Part shown: in pieces, positions 23,935 to 33,252 of the stretch
How the letters are laid out: every line of letters begins with the position of its first letter
Numbering within the stretch: the first letter of the stretch is position 1
The notes under the pieces: model-generated
What the model was told of the DNA's origin: nothing
The model's database searches: none
What the model saw: the letters and a program-made list of their open reading frames with translations, nothing else
NCBI RefSeq assembly: GCF_035989885.1
Contig: NZ_CP108518.1
Coordinates: 6,811,001-6,875,000, forward strand
Source of the DNA: Streptomyces sp. NBC_01232
GTDB taxonomy: Bacteria > Actinomycetota > Actinomycetes > Streptomycetales > Streptomycetaceae
Direction: 5' to 3'
DNA: 64,000 nt
Made by a program: the position numbers and the translations under genes

Positions 23935-24903
23935 GTGGAGGGCCCCACACACCCGTCCGCACCGACCGCGATGTCCGCACCGGTTTCGGCGGCCTACAGC
24001 TACTGCGAGGCCGTCACCGGTTCACAGGCGCGCAATTTCGCCTACGGCATCCGGCTGCTGCCGACCGACAAGCGGCAGGCGATGTCCGCGCTGTACGCCT
24101 TCTCGCGGCGGGTCGACGACATCGGCGACGGCACGCTGGCGCCCGAGGCCAAGTTCGCCCGGCTGGAGGAGACCCGCGCCCTGCTCGGGCGGATCCTGGC
24201 CGAGGAGATCGACGAGGACGACACCGACCCGGTCGCCGTCGCCCTCGCGCACGCCGCGCGCCGCTTCCCCATCCCGCTCGGCGGCCTCGACGAGCTCATC
24301 GACGGGGTCCTGATGGACGTCCGCGGCGAGACCTACGAGACCTGGGACGACCTCAAGACCTACTGCCGCTGCGTGGCCGGGGCCATCGGGCGGCTCTCGC
24401 TGGGCGTGTTCGGCACGGTGAACGGCTCGGGCCTGGCGGCCTCCGAGACCGCGCGCGCCGGCGAGTACGCCGACACCCTCGGCCTCGCCCTGCAACTCAC
24501 CAACATCCTCAGGGACGTTCGCGAGGACGCCGCCAACGGGCGCACCTACCTGCCCGCCGAGGACCTCGCCAAGTTCGGCTGCTCGGACGGCTTCCACAGC
24601 GAACGGATGCCCGCCGGCTCCGACTTCGCCGGGCTGGTCCACCACGAAGTCCGGCGTGCCCGCGCACTGTTCGCCGAGGGCTACCGGCTGCTGCCGATGC
24701 TCGACCGGCGCAGCGGCGCCTGCGTGGCCGCCATGGCCGGCATCTACCGGCGCCTGCTGGACCGCATCGAGCGGGAGCCGGAGGCGGTGCTGCGCGGCAG
24801 GGTGTCGCTGCCGCCGCACGAGAAGGCGTACGTCGCCGTGCGCGGCCTGTCCGGCCTCGACGCGCGGACCGTCTCCCGCCAGAACACGCGGAGGCGAGGC
24901 TGA
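23935..24903 (+). CDS. hpnD: Presqualene diphosphate synthase HpnD
   Basis: A 322-residue squalene/phytoene synthase homologue. Aspartate-rich motifs are SRRVDDIGDG (about residue 53) and LTNILRDVREDA (about 190), with RTYLPAEDL. The GTG at 23935 is chosen because GAGGTGAG lies seven bases before it; a GTG at 23923 that overlaps the hpnC stop is the alternative. It condenses two farnesyl diphosphates to presqualene diphosphate. The stop overlaps the following small gene (TGATG). Confidence 0.9.
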   Translation: MEGPTHPSAPTAMSAPVSAAYSYCEAVTGSQARNFAYGIRLLPTDKRQAMSALYAFSRRVDDIGDGTLAPEAKFARLEETRALLGRILAEEIDEDDTDPVAVALAHAARRFPIPLGGLDELIDGVLMDVRGETYETWDDLKTYCRCVAGAIGRLSLGVFGTVNGSGLAASETARAGEYADTLGLALQLTNILRDVREDAANGRTYLPAEDLAKFGCSDGFHSERMPAGSDFAGLVHHEVRRARALFAEGYRLLPMLDRRSGACVAAMAGIYRRLLDRIEREPEAVLRGRVSLPPHEKAYVAVRGLSGLDARTVSRQNTRRRG

Positions 24904-25199
24904 TGACCGCGATGGCCCCCGCCGTCCCGCCCCTCACCGTCTCCACCACCGTCTCCACCACCGGCCCCGCCGTCGGCGCGGCGCCGGGCTCCGGATGCCG
25001 GGCGACCGCGTCCGCACACCCGAGGCAGCACCGCGGCCCCCGTGGCGACCGGGCCAGGGATCGGGCCGACGTCCGGGCAACCGCCGCGCGGACGGCCGCG
25101 TCTTCCCCCGGGGACCTCGCCCCGGGAAGGGCCGCGGGGCCCGCTCAAAGCCGTCCGGCCCTCCCGCAGGGCCACCGCACCCCGGGGGAGGGCGCATGA
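24903..25199 (+). CDS. Small hypothetical protein between hpnD and hpnE
   Basis: A 98-residue frame rich in alanine, arginine and proline, with no membrane helix or motif. Its ATG overlaps the hpnD stop (TGATG) and its stop overlaps the hpnE start (ATGA), so it is placed exactly as a translated, coupled gene would be. I recall that Streptomyces hopanoid clusters often carry a small unassigned gene here. The sequence looks disordered and could also be a coupling spacer. Function unknown. Confidence 0.5.
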   Translation: MTAMAPAVPPLTVSTTVSTTGPAVGAAPGSGCRATASAHPRQHRGPRGDRARDRADVRATAARTAASSPGDLAPGRAAGPAQSRPALPQGHRTPGEGA

Positions 25200-26575
25200 C
25201 CGGCTACGAACAGCACGCCGTCGTCGTGGGCGGCGGACTCGCCGGGGTCACCACCGCCCTCGAACTCGCCGACGCCGGGCTCCGGGTCACCCTGCTGGAG
25301 GGCCGCCCGCGGCTCGGCGGGCTCGCCTTCTCCTTCAAGCGCGGCGACCTCGAGGTCGACAACGGCCAGCACGTCTACCTGCGGTGCTGCACCGCCTACC
25401 GGTGGTTCCTCGACCGTGTCGACGGCGCCGCCCTCGCGCCCTTGCAGGACCGGCTCGACGTACCCGTCCTGGACGTCGCCCGCCCCGGCGGCCCGCGCCT
25501 GGGCCGGCTGCGCCGCAGCGCCCTGCCCGTGCCCCTGCATCTGGCCGGATCGCTCGCCCGCTACCCGCACCTCTCCCTCGCCGAGCGACTGAGCGTCGGC
25601 CGCGCCGCCCTCGCGCTGCGCCGCCTGGACCCCGCCGACCCGGCGCTGGACGGGCTGGACTTCGCGACCTGGCTCGGCCGCTACGGACAGTCGGCCCGCA
25701 CCATCGAGGCCCTGTGGGACCTCGTCGGCGTCGCGACCCTCAACGCCACCGCCGAGCAGTCCTCGCTCGGCCTGGCCGCCATGGTCTTCAAGACCGGCCT
25801 GCTCTCCGAGAACGGCGCCGCCGACATCGGCTGGGCCCGGGTGCCGCTGGGCGAACTGCACGACACCCTCGCGCGCAAGGCGCTCGACGCGGCCGGCGTA
25901 CGGACCGAACTGCGCAGCCGGGTCACCGACATCTCCCGCATGTCCGAGGGGGCGTGGCGGATCGACACCGAGGAAGAGTCCCTGGAGGCGGGCACCGTCG
26001 TCCTCGCCGTCCCGCAGCGCGAGGCGCACGGACTGCTGCCCGCCGGAGCCCTGCCCGACCCCGACAAGCTCCTGGACATCGGCACCGCGCCCATCCTCAA
26101 CGTCCACGTGGTCTACGACCGCAAGGTCCTCAAGGCACCCTTCTTCGCGGCCCTCGGCTCCCCGGTGCAGTGGGTCTTCGACCGCACCGACTCCTCCGGA
26201 CTCCCCGACGGCGGCCAGTACCTGGCCCTGTCCCAGTCCGTCGCCCAGGACGACATCGACGAGCCCGTCTCGGTCCTGCGCGCCAAGTACCTGCCGGAGC
26301 TGGAGCGGCTGCTGCCCGCCGCTCGCGGCGCCAAGGTACGGGACTTCTTCGTCACCCGGGAGCGGACGGCCACCTTCGCCCCCACCCCCGGCGTCGGCCG
26401 GCTGCGCCCCGGGGCGCGCACCGACACGCCGGGGCTCTACCTCGCCGGTGCGTGGACTGCCACGGGCTGGCCCGCGACCATGGAGAGCGCCGTCCGGAGC
26501 GGACTGAGCGCGGCGCACGCCGCACTCGCCGCGCTCGGCCGCCACCGCGAACACCCTCTGCAGGAGGCGGCATGA
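25196..26575 (+). CDS. hpnE: Hydroxysqualene dehydroxylase HpnE
   Basis: A 459-residue FAD-dependent amine oxidase/desaturase-type flavoprotein. The dinucleotide-binding motif VVVGGGLAGVTTA is at about residues 9-21, followed by LLEGRPRLGGLAFSF; the C-terminal FAD motif is GLYLAGAWTATGWPATMESAVRSG, which here spans about residues 415-438. It reduces hydroxysqualene to squalene. GGGGGAGG precedes the ATG. The stop overlaps the polyprenyl synthase start by ATGA. Confidence 0.92.
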   Translation: MTGYEQHAVVVGGGLAGVTTALELADAGLRVTLLEGRPRLGGLAFSFKRGDLEVDNGQHVYLRCCTAYRWFLDRVDGAALAPLQDRLDVPVLDVARPGGPRLGRLRRSALPVPLHLAGSLARYPHLSLAERLSVGRAALALRRLDPADPALDGLDFATWLGRYGQSARTIEALWDLVGVATLNATAEQSSLGLAAMVFKTGLLSENGAADIGWARVPLGELHDTLARKALDAAGVRTELRSRVTDISRMSEGAWRIDTEEESLEAGTVVLAVPQREAHGLLPAGALPDPDKLLDIGTAPILNVHVVYDRKVLKAPFFAALGSPVQWVFDRTDSSGLPDGGQYLALSQSVAQDDIDEPVSVLRAKYLPELERLLPAARGAKVRDFFVTRERTATFAPTPGVGRLRPGARTDTPGLYLAGAWTATGWPATMESAVRSGLSAAHAALAALGRHREHPLQEAA

Positions 26576-27747
26576 CGAGCACCATCAGCAGCACCGGCAC
26601 CACCAGCACGACGAGTACAGCACGTACAGGAACAAGAGGAGAGCCAGTGAACCCGGGGAATCCGGCTGTCGAGAACACGGATGCCAGTGTGGGCACAGCC
26701 GGAGGGGGCGTGGAGAAGGCGGACACGGTCGCTCTCCTGGAGCGCGGCCGTACGATGTCGACCCCCGCGCTCCGCGCCGCCGTCGACCGGCTCGTGGCGC
26801 CCATGGACACCGTCGCCGCCTACCACTTCGGCTGGATCGACGCCCAGGGCAACGTGGCGGACGGCGACGGCGGCAAGGCCGTGCGCCCCGCACTTGCGCT
26901 GCTCTCCGCCGAGGCCGCGGGCGCCGCGGCCGAGGTCGGCATCCCCGGCGCCGTCGCGGTCGAGCTCGTGCACAACTTCTCGCTGCTGCACGACGACCTG
27001 ATGGACGGCGACGAGCAGCGCCGCCACCGCGACACGGTGTGGAAGGTGCACGGACCGGCCCTCGCGATCCTGGTCGGCGACGCCCTGTTCGCCCTCGCCA
27101 ACGAGGTCCTGCTGGAGCTCGGCACCGTGGAGGCGGGCCGCGCGACCCGCAGGCTGACCACCGCCAGCCGCAAGCTCATCGACGGCCAGGCGCAGGACAT
27201 CTCCTACGAGCACCGCGAGCGCGTCAGCGTCGAGGAATGCCTGGAGATGGAGGGCAACAAGACCGGCGCGCTGCTCGCCTGCGCGGTCTCCATCGGCGCG
27301 GTGCTCGGCGGCGCGGACGACCGTACCGCCGACAAGCTGGAGGAGTACGGCTACCACCTGGGCCTCGCGTTCCAGGCCGTCGACGACCTGCTCGGCATCT
27401 GGGGCGACCCGGAGGCGACCGGCAAGCAGACCTGGAGCGACCTGCGCCAGCGCAAGAAGTCCCTGCCGGTGGTCGCGGCCCTCGCGGCCGGCGGCGAAGC
27501 CTCCGAGCAGCTCGCCGAACTGCTCGCCGCCGACGCCAAGAGCAGCGACTTCGAGAACTTCTCGGAGGAGGAGTTCGCGGCCCGTGCGGCCCTCATCGAG
27601 GCGGCCGGCGGCCGCCAGTGGACCGCCGACGAGGCACGCCGCCAGCACGCCGTCGCGATCCGGGCCCTGGACGACGTCGACATGCCGCAGCGCGTGCGCG
27701 ACCAGCTCGTGGCCCTCGCGGACTTCGTCGTCGTGCGCAAGAGGTGA
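26572..27747 (+). CDS. Polyprenyl synthetase family protein (probable farnesyl diphosphate synthase)
   Basis: A 391-residue all-alpha prenyl chain elongation enzyme. The first aspartate-rich motif is LLHDDLMDGDEQRRH (about residue 140); the second is AVDDLLGIWGD (about residue 267). The first 60 residues are a serine/threonine-rich disordered tail; a GTG at 26647 behind GAGGAG could be the real start and would remove part of it. It very likely makes the farnesyl diphosphate used by HpnD. ATGA overlap with hpnE; 120 bases separate it from the cyclase. Confidence 0.87.
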   Translation: MTSTISSTGTTSTTSTARTGTRGEPVNPGNPAVENTDASVGTAGGGVEKADTVALLERGRTMSTPALRAAVDRLVAPMDTVAAYHFGWIDAQGNVADGDGGKAVRPALALLSAEAAGAAAEVGIPGAVAVELVHNFSLLHDDLMDGDEQRRHRDTVWKVHGPALAILVGDALFALANEVLLELGTVEAGRATRRLTTASRKLIDGQAQDISYEHRERVSVEECLEMEGNKTGALLACAVSIGAVLGGADDRTADKLEEYGYHLGLAFQAVDDLLGIWGDPEATGKQTWSDLRQRKKSLPVVAALAAGGEASEQLAELLAADAKSSDFENFSEEEFAARAALIEAAGGRQWTADEARRQHAVAIRALDDVDMPQRVRDQLVALADFVVVRKR

Positions 27748-27867
27748 TCGCCACCCGACAGCGGATATGAATCGCGAGTCGCCGGCCGGCGCCGCCACCT
27801 GAGCGTGGCGCGCACCGGCCGACGGCAGACCCCAGCACAGCAGAGGACACTGTTCTAAGGGGAAGCC

Positions 27868-30084
27868 ATGACAGCGACGACCGACGGCAGCGCCGAGGGC
27901 GCTGGCGCTGGCAGCGAATCCACCCCGGGCGCTCTGCCGCCCGGACCCGCGGGCCGCACCGCCGGCCTGGCCGCCGAACCGGGGCCCCCGGCCCCGCCCG
28001 TGCCGGCCCGGCCCGGGCGGAGCGGCCCGCGCGCCGAGCACGGCCCGCCGGGCATGCCCGCGCTCATCGGCCGGCCGCCCCGCCCCGGGCCGGGGCGGGA
28101 CACGGCGCGCGACACCGTACGGGGCACGGTGCGGCCCACCGACGACCTGCCCCGCCGCCCGGACGGCGCCCGGCCGGCCGTGTACGAGGCCGCCACGCGC
28201 GCCACCCGGAACCTGCTGGAACGCCAGGACCCCGAGGGCTGGTGGAAGGGCGACCTGGAGACCAACGTCACCATGGACGCGGAGGACCTGCTGCTGCGGC
28301 AGTTCCTCGGCATCCGGGACGAGGCCACCACCCGCGCCTCCGCTCTCTTCATCCGCGGCGAGCAGCGGGAGGACGGCACCTGGGCCACCTTCCACGGCGG
28401 CCCGTCCGACCTGTCCGCCACGATCGAGGCCTACGTCGCGCTGCGCCTCGCCGGGGACGCGCCGGACGCCCCGCACATGACCCGCGCCTCGGCCTGGATC
28501 CGGGCCCACGGCGGGATCGCCGCCGCCCGCGTCTTCACCCGCATCTGGCTGGCCCTCTTCGGCTGGTGGAACTGGGAACACCTGCCCGAACTCCCGCCCG
28601 AGCTGGTCTTCCTGCCGCCCTGGGTGCCCCTGAACATCTACGACTTCGGCTGCTGGGCCCGCCAGACCATCGTCCCGCTCACGGTGGTCTCCGCGCTGCG
28701 CCCGGTCCGCCCGGCCCCCTTCGCCCTGGACGAGCTCCACGCCGACGCGCGGGTGCCCAACCCCGCCAGAAGACTCGCCCCGCTGACCAGCTGGGACGGC
28801 GCCTTCCAGCGCATGGACAAGGCCCTGCACGTCTACCGGCGGTTCGCCCCGCGCCGGCTGCGCAGGGCCGCGATGGCCACCGCCGGCCGCTGGATCATCG
28901 AACGCCAGGAGAACGACGGCTGCTGGGGCGGGATCCAGCCGCCCGCCGTGTACTCGATCATCGCCCTGCACCTGCTCGGCTACGACCTGCGGCATCCGGT
29001 GATGCGCGCCGGGCTGGAGTCCCTGGACCGGTTCGCGGTGTGGCGCGAGGACGGCGCCCGGATGATCGAGGCCTGCCAGTCCCCGGTGTGGGACACCTGC
29101 CTCGCCGCGATCGCCCTGGCGGACGCGGGCCTGCGCCCCGACCACCCCGCCCTGGTCAAGGCCGCCGACTGGATGCTCGGCGAGGAGATCGTCCGCAGCG
29201 GTGACTGGGCGGTGCGCCGCCCCGGACTCGCCCCCGGCGGCTGGGCGTTCGAGTTCCACAACGACACCTACCCCGACATCGACGACACCGCCGAGGTGGT
29301 CCTCGCCCTGCGCCGGATCAAGCACCCGGAGCCGGCCCGTGTCGAGGCGGCGATCGCCCGCGGGGTGTCCTGGAACCTCGGCATGCAGTCGAGGAACGGG
29401 GCGTGGGGCGCCTTCGACGCCGACAACACCAGCCCCTACCCGAACAAGCTGCCCTTCTGCGACTTCGGCGAGGTCATCGACCCGCCCTCGGCCGACGTCA
29501 CCGCCCACGTGGTGGAGATGCTCGCCTTCGAGGGCCGGGCGGGGGACGCCCGCACCCGGCGCGGCATCGCCTGGCTGCTCGCCGAACAGGAGGCGGCCGG
29601 CGGCTGGTTCGGCCGCTGGGGCACCAACTACGTCTACGGCACCGGATCGGTGGTCCCGGCCCTGACCGCCGCGGGCCTCGCCCCGGGGCATCCCGCGATC
29701 CGGCGGGCCGTGCGCTGGCTGGAGTCCGTACAGAACGAGGACGGCGGATGGGGCGAGGACCAGCGCTCCTACAAGGACCCGTCCTGGGCCGGGAAGGGCG
29801 CCTCCACCGCCTCGCAGACGGCGTGGGCGCTGATGGCCCTGCTGTCGGCCGGCGAGCGCGACGGCAAGGCCGTCGAGCGGGGCATCGCCCATCTGGTGGA
29901 GACCCAGAGGGAGGACGGCACCTGGGACGAGCCGTACTTCACCGGCACCGGCTTCCCCTGGGACTTCTCCATCAACTACCACCTCTACCGGCAGGTGTTC
30001 CCGCTCACGGCGCTCGGCCGCTACCTGTACGGGGAACCGTTCGCCCCGGCCGGGGTGCACCCGGCCGCCGCCGGGGAGGTGTGA
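27868..30084 (+). CDS. shc: Squalene-hopene cyclase
   Basis: A 738-residue triterpene cyclase. The catalytic DxDD is DIDD at residues 470-473, preceded by WAFEFHNDTYP. Several QW repeats are visible (RQDPEGWW, RQENDGCWGG, QNEDGGWGED, QREDGTWDE). The N-terminal about 95 residues are a proline/glycine/arginine-rich extension that lengthens the protein relative to the roughly 630-680 residues usual for bacteria. It cyclises squalene to hopene on the inner face of the membrane. The stop overlaps hpnG (TGATG). Confidence 0.95.
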   Translation: MTATTDGSAEGAGAGSESTPGALPPGPAGRTAGLAAEPGPPAPPVPARPGRSGPRAEHGPPGMPALIGRPPRPGPGRDTARDTVRGTVRPTDDLPRRPDGARPAVYEAATRATRNLLERQDPEGWWKGDLETNVTMDAEDLLLRQFLGIRDEATTRASALFIRGEQREDGTWATFHGGPSDLSATIEAYVALRLAGDAPDAPHMTRASAWIRAHGGIAAARVFTRIWLALFGWWNWEHLPELPPELVFLPPWVPLNIYDFGCWARQTIVPLTVVSALRPVRPAPFALDELHADARVPNPARRLAPLTSWDGAFQRMDKALHVYRRFAPRRLRRAAMATAGRWIIERQENDGCWGGIQPPAVYSIIALHLLGYDLRHPVMRAGLESLDRFAVWREDGARMIEACQSPVWDTCLAAIALADAGLRPDHPALVKAADWMLGEEIVRSGDWAVRRPGLAPGGWAFEFHNDTYPDIDDTAEVVLALRRIKHPEPARVEAAIARGVSWNLGMQSRNGAWGAFDADNTSPYPNKLPFCDFGEVIDPPSADVTAHVVEMLAFEGRAGDARTRRGIAWLLAEQEAAGGWFGRWGTNYVYGTGSVVPALTAAGLAPGHPAIRRAVRWLESVQNEDGGWGEDQRSYKDPSWAGKGASTASQTAWALMALLSAGERDGKAVERGIAHLVETQREDGTWDEPYFTGTGFPWDFSINYHLYRQVFPLTALGRYLYGEPFAPAGVHPAAAGEV

Positions 30085-30752
30085 TGTCCGCCGCGGGCGG
30101 GGACCGGGCCGCGGGCGGCCCCGGCCCGCTCCTGGTGGCCTGCGCGCTGCGCATCGAGCAGGTCGCGCTGCGCAGCGCGACCCGCGGCCCGGGCCGCGGC
30201 CGGAGCGGCGGGCACACCCTGCTGCGCACCGGGATGGGCCCGCGCGCGGCCGGGCGGGCCGTCGACCGGGCACTGGAGCGGCCGGGAATGGACCGGGCCG
30301 CCGTCCTCGCGACCGGGTTCTGCGCCGGTCTGGTACCCGGCATGCACCCCGGTGACCTCGTCGTCGCCGAGGAGACCCGGGACCCGCAGGGAACCGTCAC
30401 CTGCACCGGCAGCGCCCTGCTCGCAGAGGCACTGGCCCGGGCCGCTCCGGGCCGGACCGTGCACACCGGCGCGCTGACCGGATCCGACCACGTCGTCCGC
30501 GGCCAGGAGCGCGCACAGCTGCGCGCCACCGGCGCCATCGCGGTCGACATGGAGTCCGCGGCCACCCTGTGGACCGCCACCCGGGGCGGCGGCCGTCCGG
30601 TTGCGGCCGTCCGGGTGATCGTGGACGCTCCGGAGCACGAGCTCGTCCGTATCGGCACGGTTCGCGGGGGAATATCGGCCTTCCGTGTCCTGCGTGCCGT
30701 ACTGCCCGCGTTTCATGAATGGCACCGTTCGTTGCTGCTCCCCAGGAGGTGA
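30084..30752 (+). CDS. hpnG: Adenosylhopane nucleosidase HpnG (phosphorylase family)
   Basis: A 222-residue nucleoside phosphorylase-fold protein. GMGPRAAG and ATGFCAGLVPGMHPGDLVV outline the substrate site, and the AVDMESAA motif (about residue 154) is the family's ribose-binding signature. It removes adenine from adenosylhopane in the side-chain pathway. GGGGAGGTG precedes the ATG, which overlaps the shc stop. Five bases separate it from hpnH. Confidence 0.87.
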   Translation: MSAAGGDRAAGGPGPLLVACALRIEQVALRSATRGPGRGRSGGHTLLRTGMGPRAAGRAVDRALERPGMDRAAVLATGFCAGLVPGMHPGDLVVAEETRDPQGTVTCTGSALLAEALARAAPGRTVHTGALTGSDHVVRGQERAQLRATGAIAVDMESAATLWTATRGGGRPVAAVRVIVDAPEHELVRIGTVRGGISAFRVLRAVLPAFHEWHRSLLLPRR

Positions 30753-30757
30753 GCCAG

Positions 30758-31789
30758 ATGGCCATGCCGCTGCGCCAGTCCATCAGGGTCGGGACGTATC
30801 TTCTCGAACAAAAGCTCCGCAAGCGCGAGAAGTTCCCCCTGATCGTCGAACTGGAACCGCTCTACGCCTGCAACCTGGCCTGTGAGGGGTGCGGGAAGAT
30901 CCAGCACCCGGCCGGGGTCCTCAAGCAGCGCATGCCGGTCGCTCAGGCGGTCGGCGCCGTGCTGGAGTCCGGTGCGCCCATGGTGTCCATCGCGGGCGGC
31001 GAGCCCTTGATGCACCCGCAGATCCACGAGATCGTCCGTCAGTTGGTGGCGCGCCGGAAGTACGTGTTCCTGTGCACCAACGCGATGCTGCTGCGCAAGA
31101 AGATCGAGAAGTTCACGCCTTCCCCGTATTTCGCCTTCGCCGTGCACATCGACGGCCTGCGCGAGCGCCACGACGAGTCGGTGGCCAAGGAGGGCGTCTT
31201 CGACGAGGCGGTCGCGGCCATCAAGGAGGCGAAGCGGCGCGGATTCCGCGTGACCACCAACTCCACCTTCTTCAACACCGACACCCCGCAGACGATCATC
31301 GAGGTGCTCAACTACCTCAATGACGACCTCCGGGTCGACGAGATGATGATCTCGCCCGCCTACGCCTACGAAAAGGCGCCCGACCAGGAGCACTTCCTGG
31401 GAGTGGAACAGACCCGAGAACTCTTCAGGAAGGCCTTCGCGGGCGGCAACCGGCGGCGCTGGCGGCTCAACCACTCCCCGCTCTTCCTGGACTTCCTGGA
31501 AGGAAAGGTCGATTTCCCCTGCACGGCCTGGGCCATTCCGAATTACTCCCTCTTCGGCTGGCAGCGACCCTGCTATCTGATGAGCGACGGCTACGTACCG
31601 ACGTACCGCGAGCTCATCAACGACACCGACTGGGACAAGTACGGCCGCGGGAAGGACCCGCGCTGCGCGAACTGCATGGCGCACTGCGGCTACGAGCCCA
31701 CCGCCGTCCTCGCCACCATGGGCTCCCTCAAGGAATCCCTGCGCGCGGCCCGGGAGACGATCGCCAGCAACCGGGACAAGTCGGCATGA
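30758..31789 (+). CDS. hpnH: Adenosylhopane synthase HpnH (radical SAM)
   Basis: A 343-residue radical SAM enzyme with the cluster motif CNLACEGC (CX3CX2C, about residues 36-43), the GGEP motif (SIAGGEPLMHP) and a C-terminal DUF3463-like region with another cysteine group (CANCMAHC). It adds the 5'-deoxyadenosyl radical to hopene to form adenosylhopane. AGGAGGTGA precedes the ATG. The stop overlaps the aminotransferase start directly (ATGA), so no gene lies between them. Confidence 0.93.
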   Translation: MAMPLRQSIRVGTYLLEQKLRKREKFPLIVELEPLYACNLACEGCGKIQHPAGVLKQRMPVAQAVGAVLESGAPMVSIAGGEPLMHPQIHEIVRQLVARRKYVFLCTNAMLLRKKIEKFTPSPYFAFAVHIDGLRERHDESVAKEGVFDEAVAAIKEAKRRGFRVTTNSTFFNTDTPQTIIEVLNYLNDDLRVDEMMISPAYAYEKAPDQEHFLGVEQTRELFRKAFAGGNRRRWRLNHSPLFLDFLEGKVDFPCTAWAIPNYSLFGWQRPCYLMSDGYVPTYRELINDTDWDKYGRGKDPRCANCMAHCGYEPTAVLATMGSLKESLRAARETIASNRDKSA

Positions 31790-33204
31790 ACGCGCGGCCA
31801 CGGGAGGAGGAGGGCGGCCGGGGCAAGGGCTTCGACCTCGGCGCCCTGCTGGCCGAGCGCGGAGCGGAACGGTACGAGCTGCACGCCCGGCACCTCAACC
31901 ACCAGCTGCCCCGGATGCTGCACACCATCGGCTTCGACAAGGTCTACGAGCGGGCCGAGGGAGCGCACTTCTGGGACGCCGAGGGCAACGACTACCTCGA
32001 CATGCTGGCCGGGTTCGGAGTGATGGGTCTGGGCCGGCACCACCCGGTCGTCCGCCGGGCCCTGCACGACGTCCTGGACGCCCAGCTCGCCGACCTCACC
32101 CGCTTCGACTGCCAGCCGCTGCCCGGGCTGCTGGCCGAGAAGCTGCTCTCGTACAGCCCGCACCTGGACCGGGTCTTCTTCGGCAACAGCGGCACCGAGG
32201 CGGTGGAGACGGCCCTGAAGTTCGCCCGGTACGCCACCGGGCGCCCCAGGATCCTCTACTGCGACCACGCCTTCCACGGGCTCACGACGGGCTCCCTCTC
32301 GGTCAACGGGGAGGGCGGCTTCCGGGACGGCTTCGCACCACTGCTCCCCGACACGAGGATCACGCTCGGGGACCTCGCGGCCCTGGAGCGGGAGCTGAAG
32401 CGCGGGGACGTCGCCGCACTGATCGTCGAGCCGGTCCAGGGCAAGGGGGTGCTGGCCGCCCCGCCCGGCTTCCTCCTCGCGGCGCAGGAGATGCTGCACC
32501 GGCGCGGGGCGCTGCTGATCGCGGACGAGGTGCAGACCGGCCTCGGGCGCACCGGGGACTTCTACGCGTACCAGCACGAGCCGGGCGTGGAACCGGATCT
32601 GGTGTGCGTGGCGAAGGCGCTCTCGGGCGGGTACGTCCCGGTCGGCGCGACCCTGGGCAAGGACTGGATCTTCAAGAAGGTCTACTCGTCCATGGACCGG
32701 GTGCTCGTGCACTCCGCGAGCTTCGGTTCCAACGCCCAGGCCATGGCGGCGGGCCTCGCGGTCCTGTCCGTCATGGAGGACGAGGAGGTCGTGGCGAACG
32801 CCCGGGTCATGGGCGACCTGCTGCGCGGGCGCCTCGCCGCTCTGGTGGACGAGTACGAGCTGCTGCACGAGGTGCGGGGGCGCGGGCTGATGATCGGCAT
32901 CGAGTTCGGCCGGCCCTCCTCGCTGGGCCTGCGCAGCCGGTGGACGATGTTGCAGGCGGCCCGCAAGGGGCTCTTCGCGCAGATGGTCGTGGTGCCCCTG
33001 CTGCAGAAGCACCGGATCCTCACCCAGGTCTCCGGGGACCACCTGGAGGTGATCAAGCTGATCCCGCCGCTGATCGTGGACGAGGGGGACGTGGACCGGT
33101 TCGTCGGGGCCTTCCGCGAGGTCATGGACGAGGCGCACGGCGGATCCGGGCTGATCTGGGACTTCGGCAGGACGCTGGTCAAGCAGGCCGTCGCCGCGCG
33201 CTGA
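31786..33204 (+). CDS. hpnO: Class III PLP-dependent aminotransferase, probable aminobacteriohopanetriol synthase
   Basis: A 472-residue acetylornithine/ornithine aminotransferase-fold enzyme. FGNSGTEAVETALKFAR binds the cofactor phosphate, LIADEVQTGLGRTG holds the PLP aspartate, and the Schiff-base lysine is in VAKALSGG. The last position in the hopanoid operon and the ATGA overlap with hpnH support a role in aminating the ribosyl side chain of hopane to give aminobacteriohopanetriol. The name hpnO is assigned by position and family, not by direct comparison. Confidence 0.85.
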   Translation: MNARPREEEGGRGKGFDLGALLAERGAERYELHARHLNHQLPRMLHTIGFDKVYERAEGAHFWDAEGNDYLDMLAGFGVMGLGRHHPVVRRALHDVLDAQLADLTRFDCQPLPGLLAEKLLSYSPHLDRVFFGNSGTEAVETALKFARYATGRPRILYCDHAFHGLTTGSLSVNGEGGFRDGFAPLLPDTRITLGDLAALERELKRGDVAALIVEPVQGKGVLAAPPGFLLAAQEMLHRRGALLIADEVQTGLGRTGDFYAYQHEPGVEPDLVCVAKALSGGYVPVGATLGKDWIFKKVYSSMDRVLVHSASFGSNAQAMAAGLAVLSVMEDEEVVANARVMGDLLRGRLAALVDEYELLHEVRGRGLMIGIEFGRPSSLGLRSRWTMLQAARKGLFAQMVVVPLLQKHRILTQVSGDHLEVIKLIPPLIVDEGDVDRFVGAFREVMDEAHGGSGLIWDFGRTLVKQAVAAR

Positions 33205-33222
33205 CGGCCCGCCGACCTCGGG

Positions 33223-33249
33223 GGCGGGGCTCGGGAACCGGGCCCCGCC
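33223..33249. terminator. Terminator between the hopanoid operon and a convergent gene
   Basis: A 12-base-pair stem containing GGCGGGGC and GCCCCGCC, with one G-U pair, closes a three-base loop. It lies just after the aminotransferase stop and three bases from the stop of the convergent phosphatase, so it may serve both. Confidence 0.7.
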
Positions 33250-33252
33250 GCG

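Noticed and set aside
26437..30273. An open frame of more than 1,200 codons on the - strand
   Set aside because: It is the mirror of the polyprenyl synthase and squalene-hopene cyclase genes, which have full motifs on the + strand.
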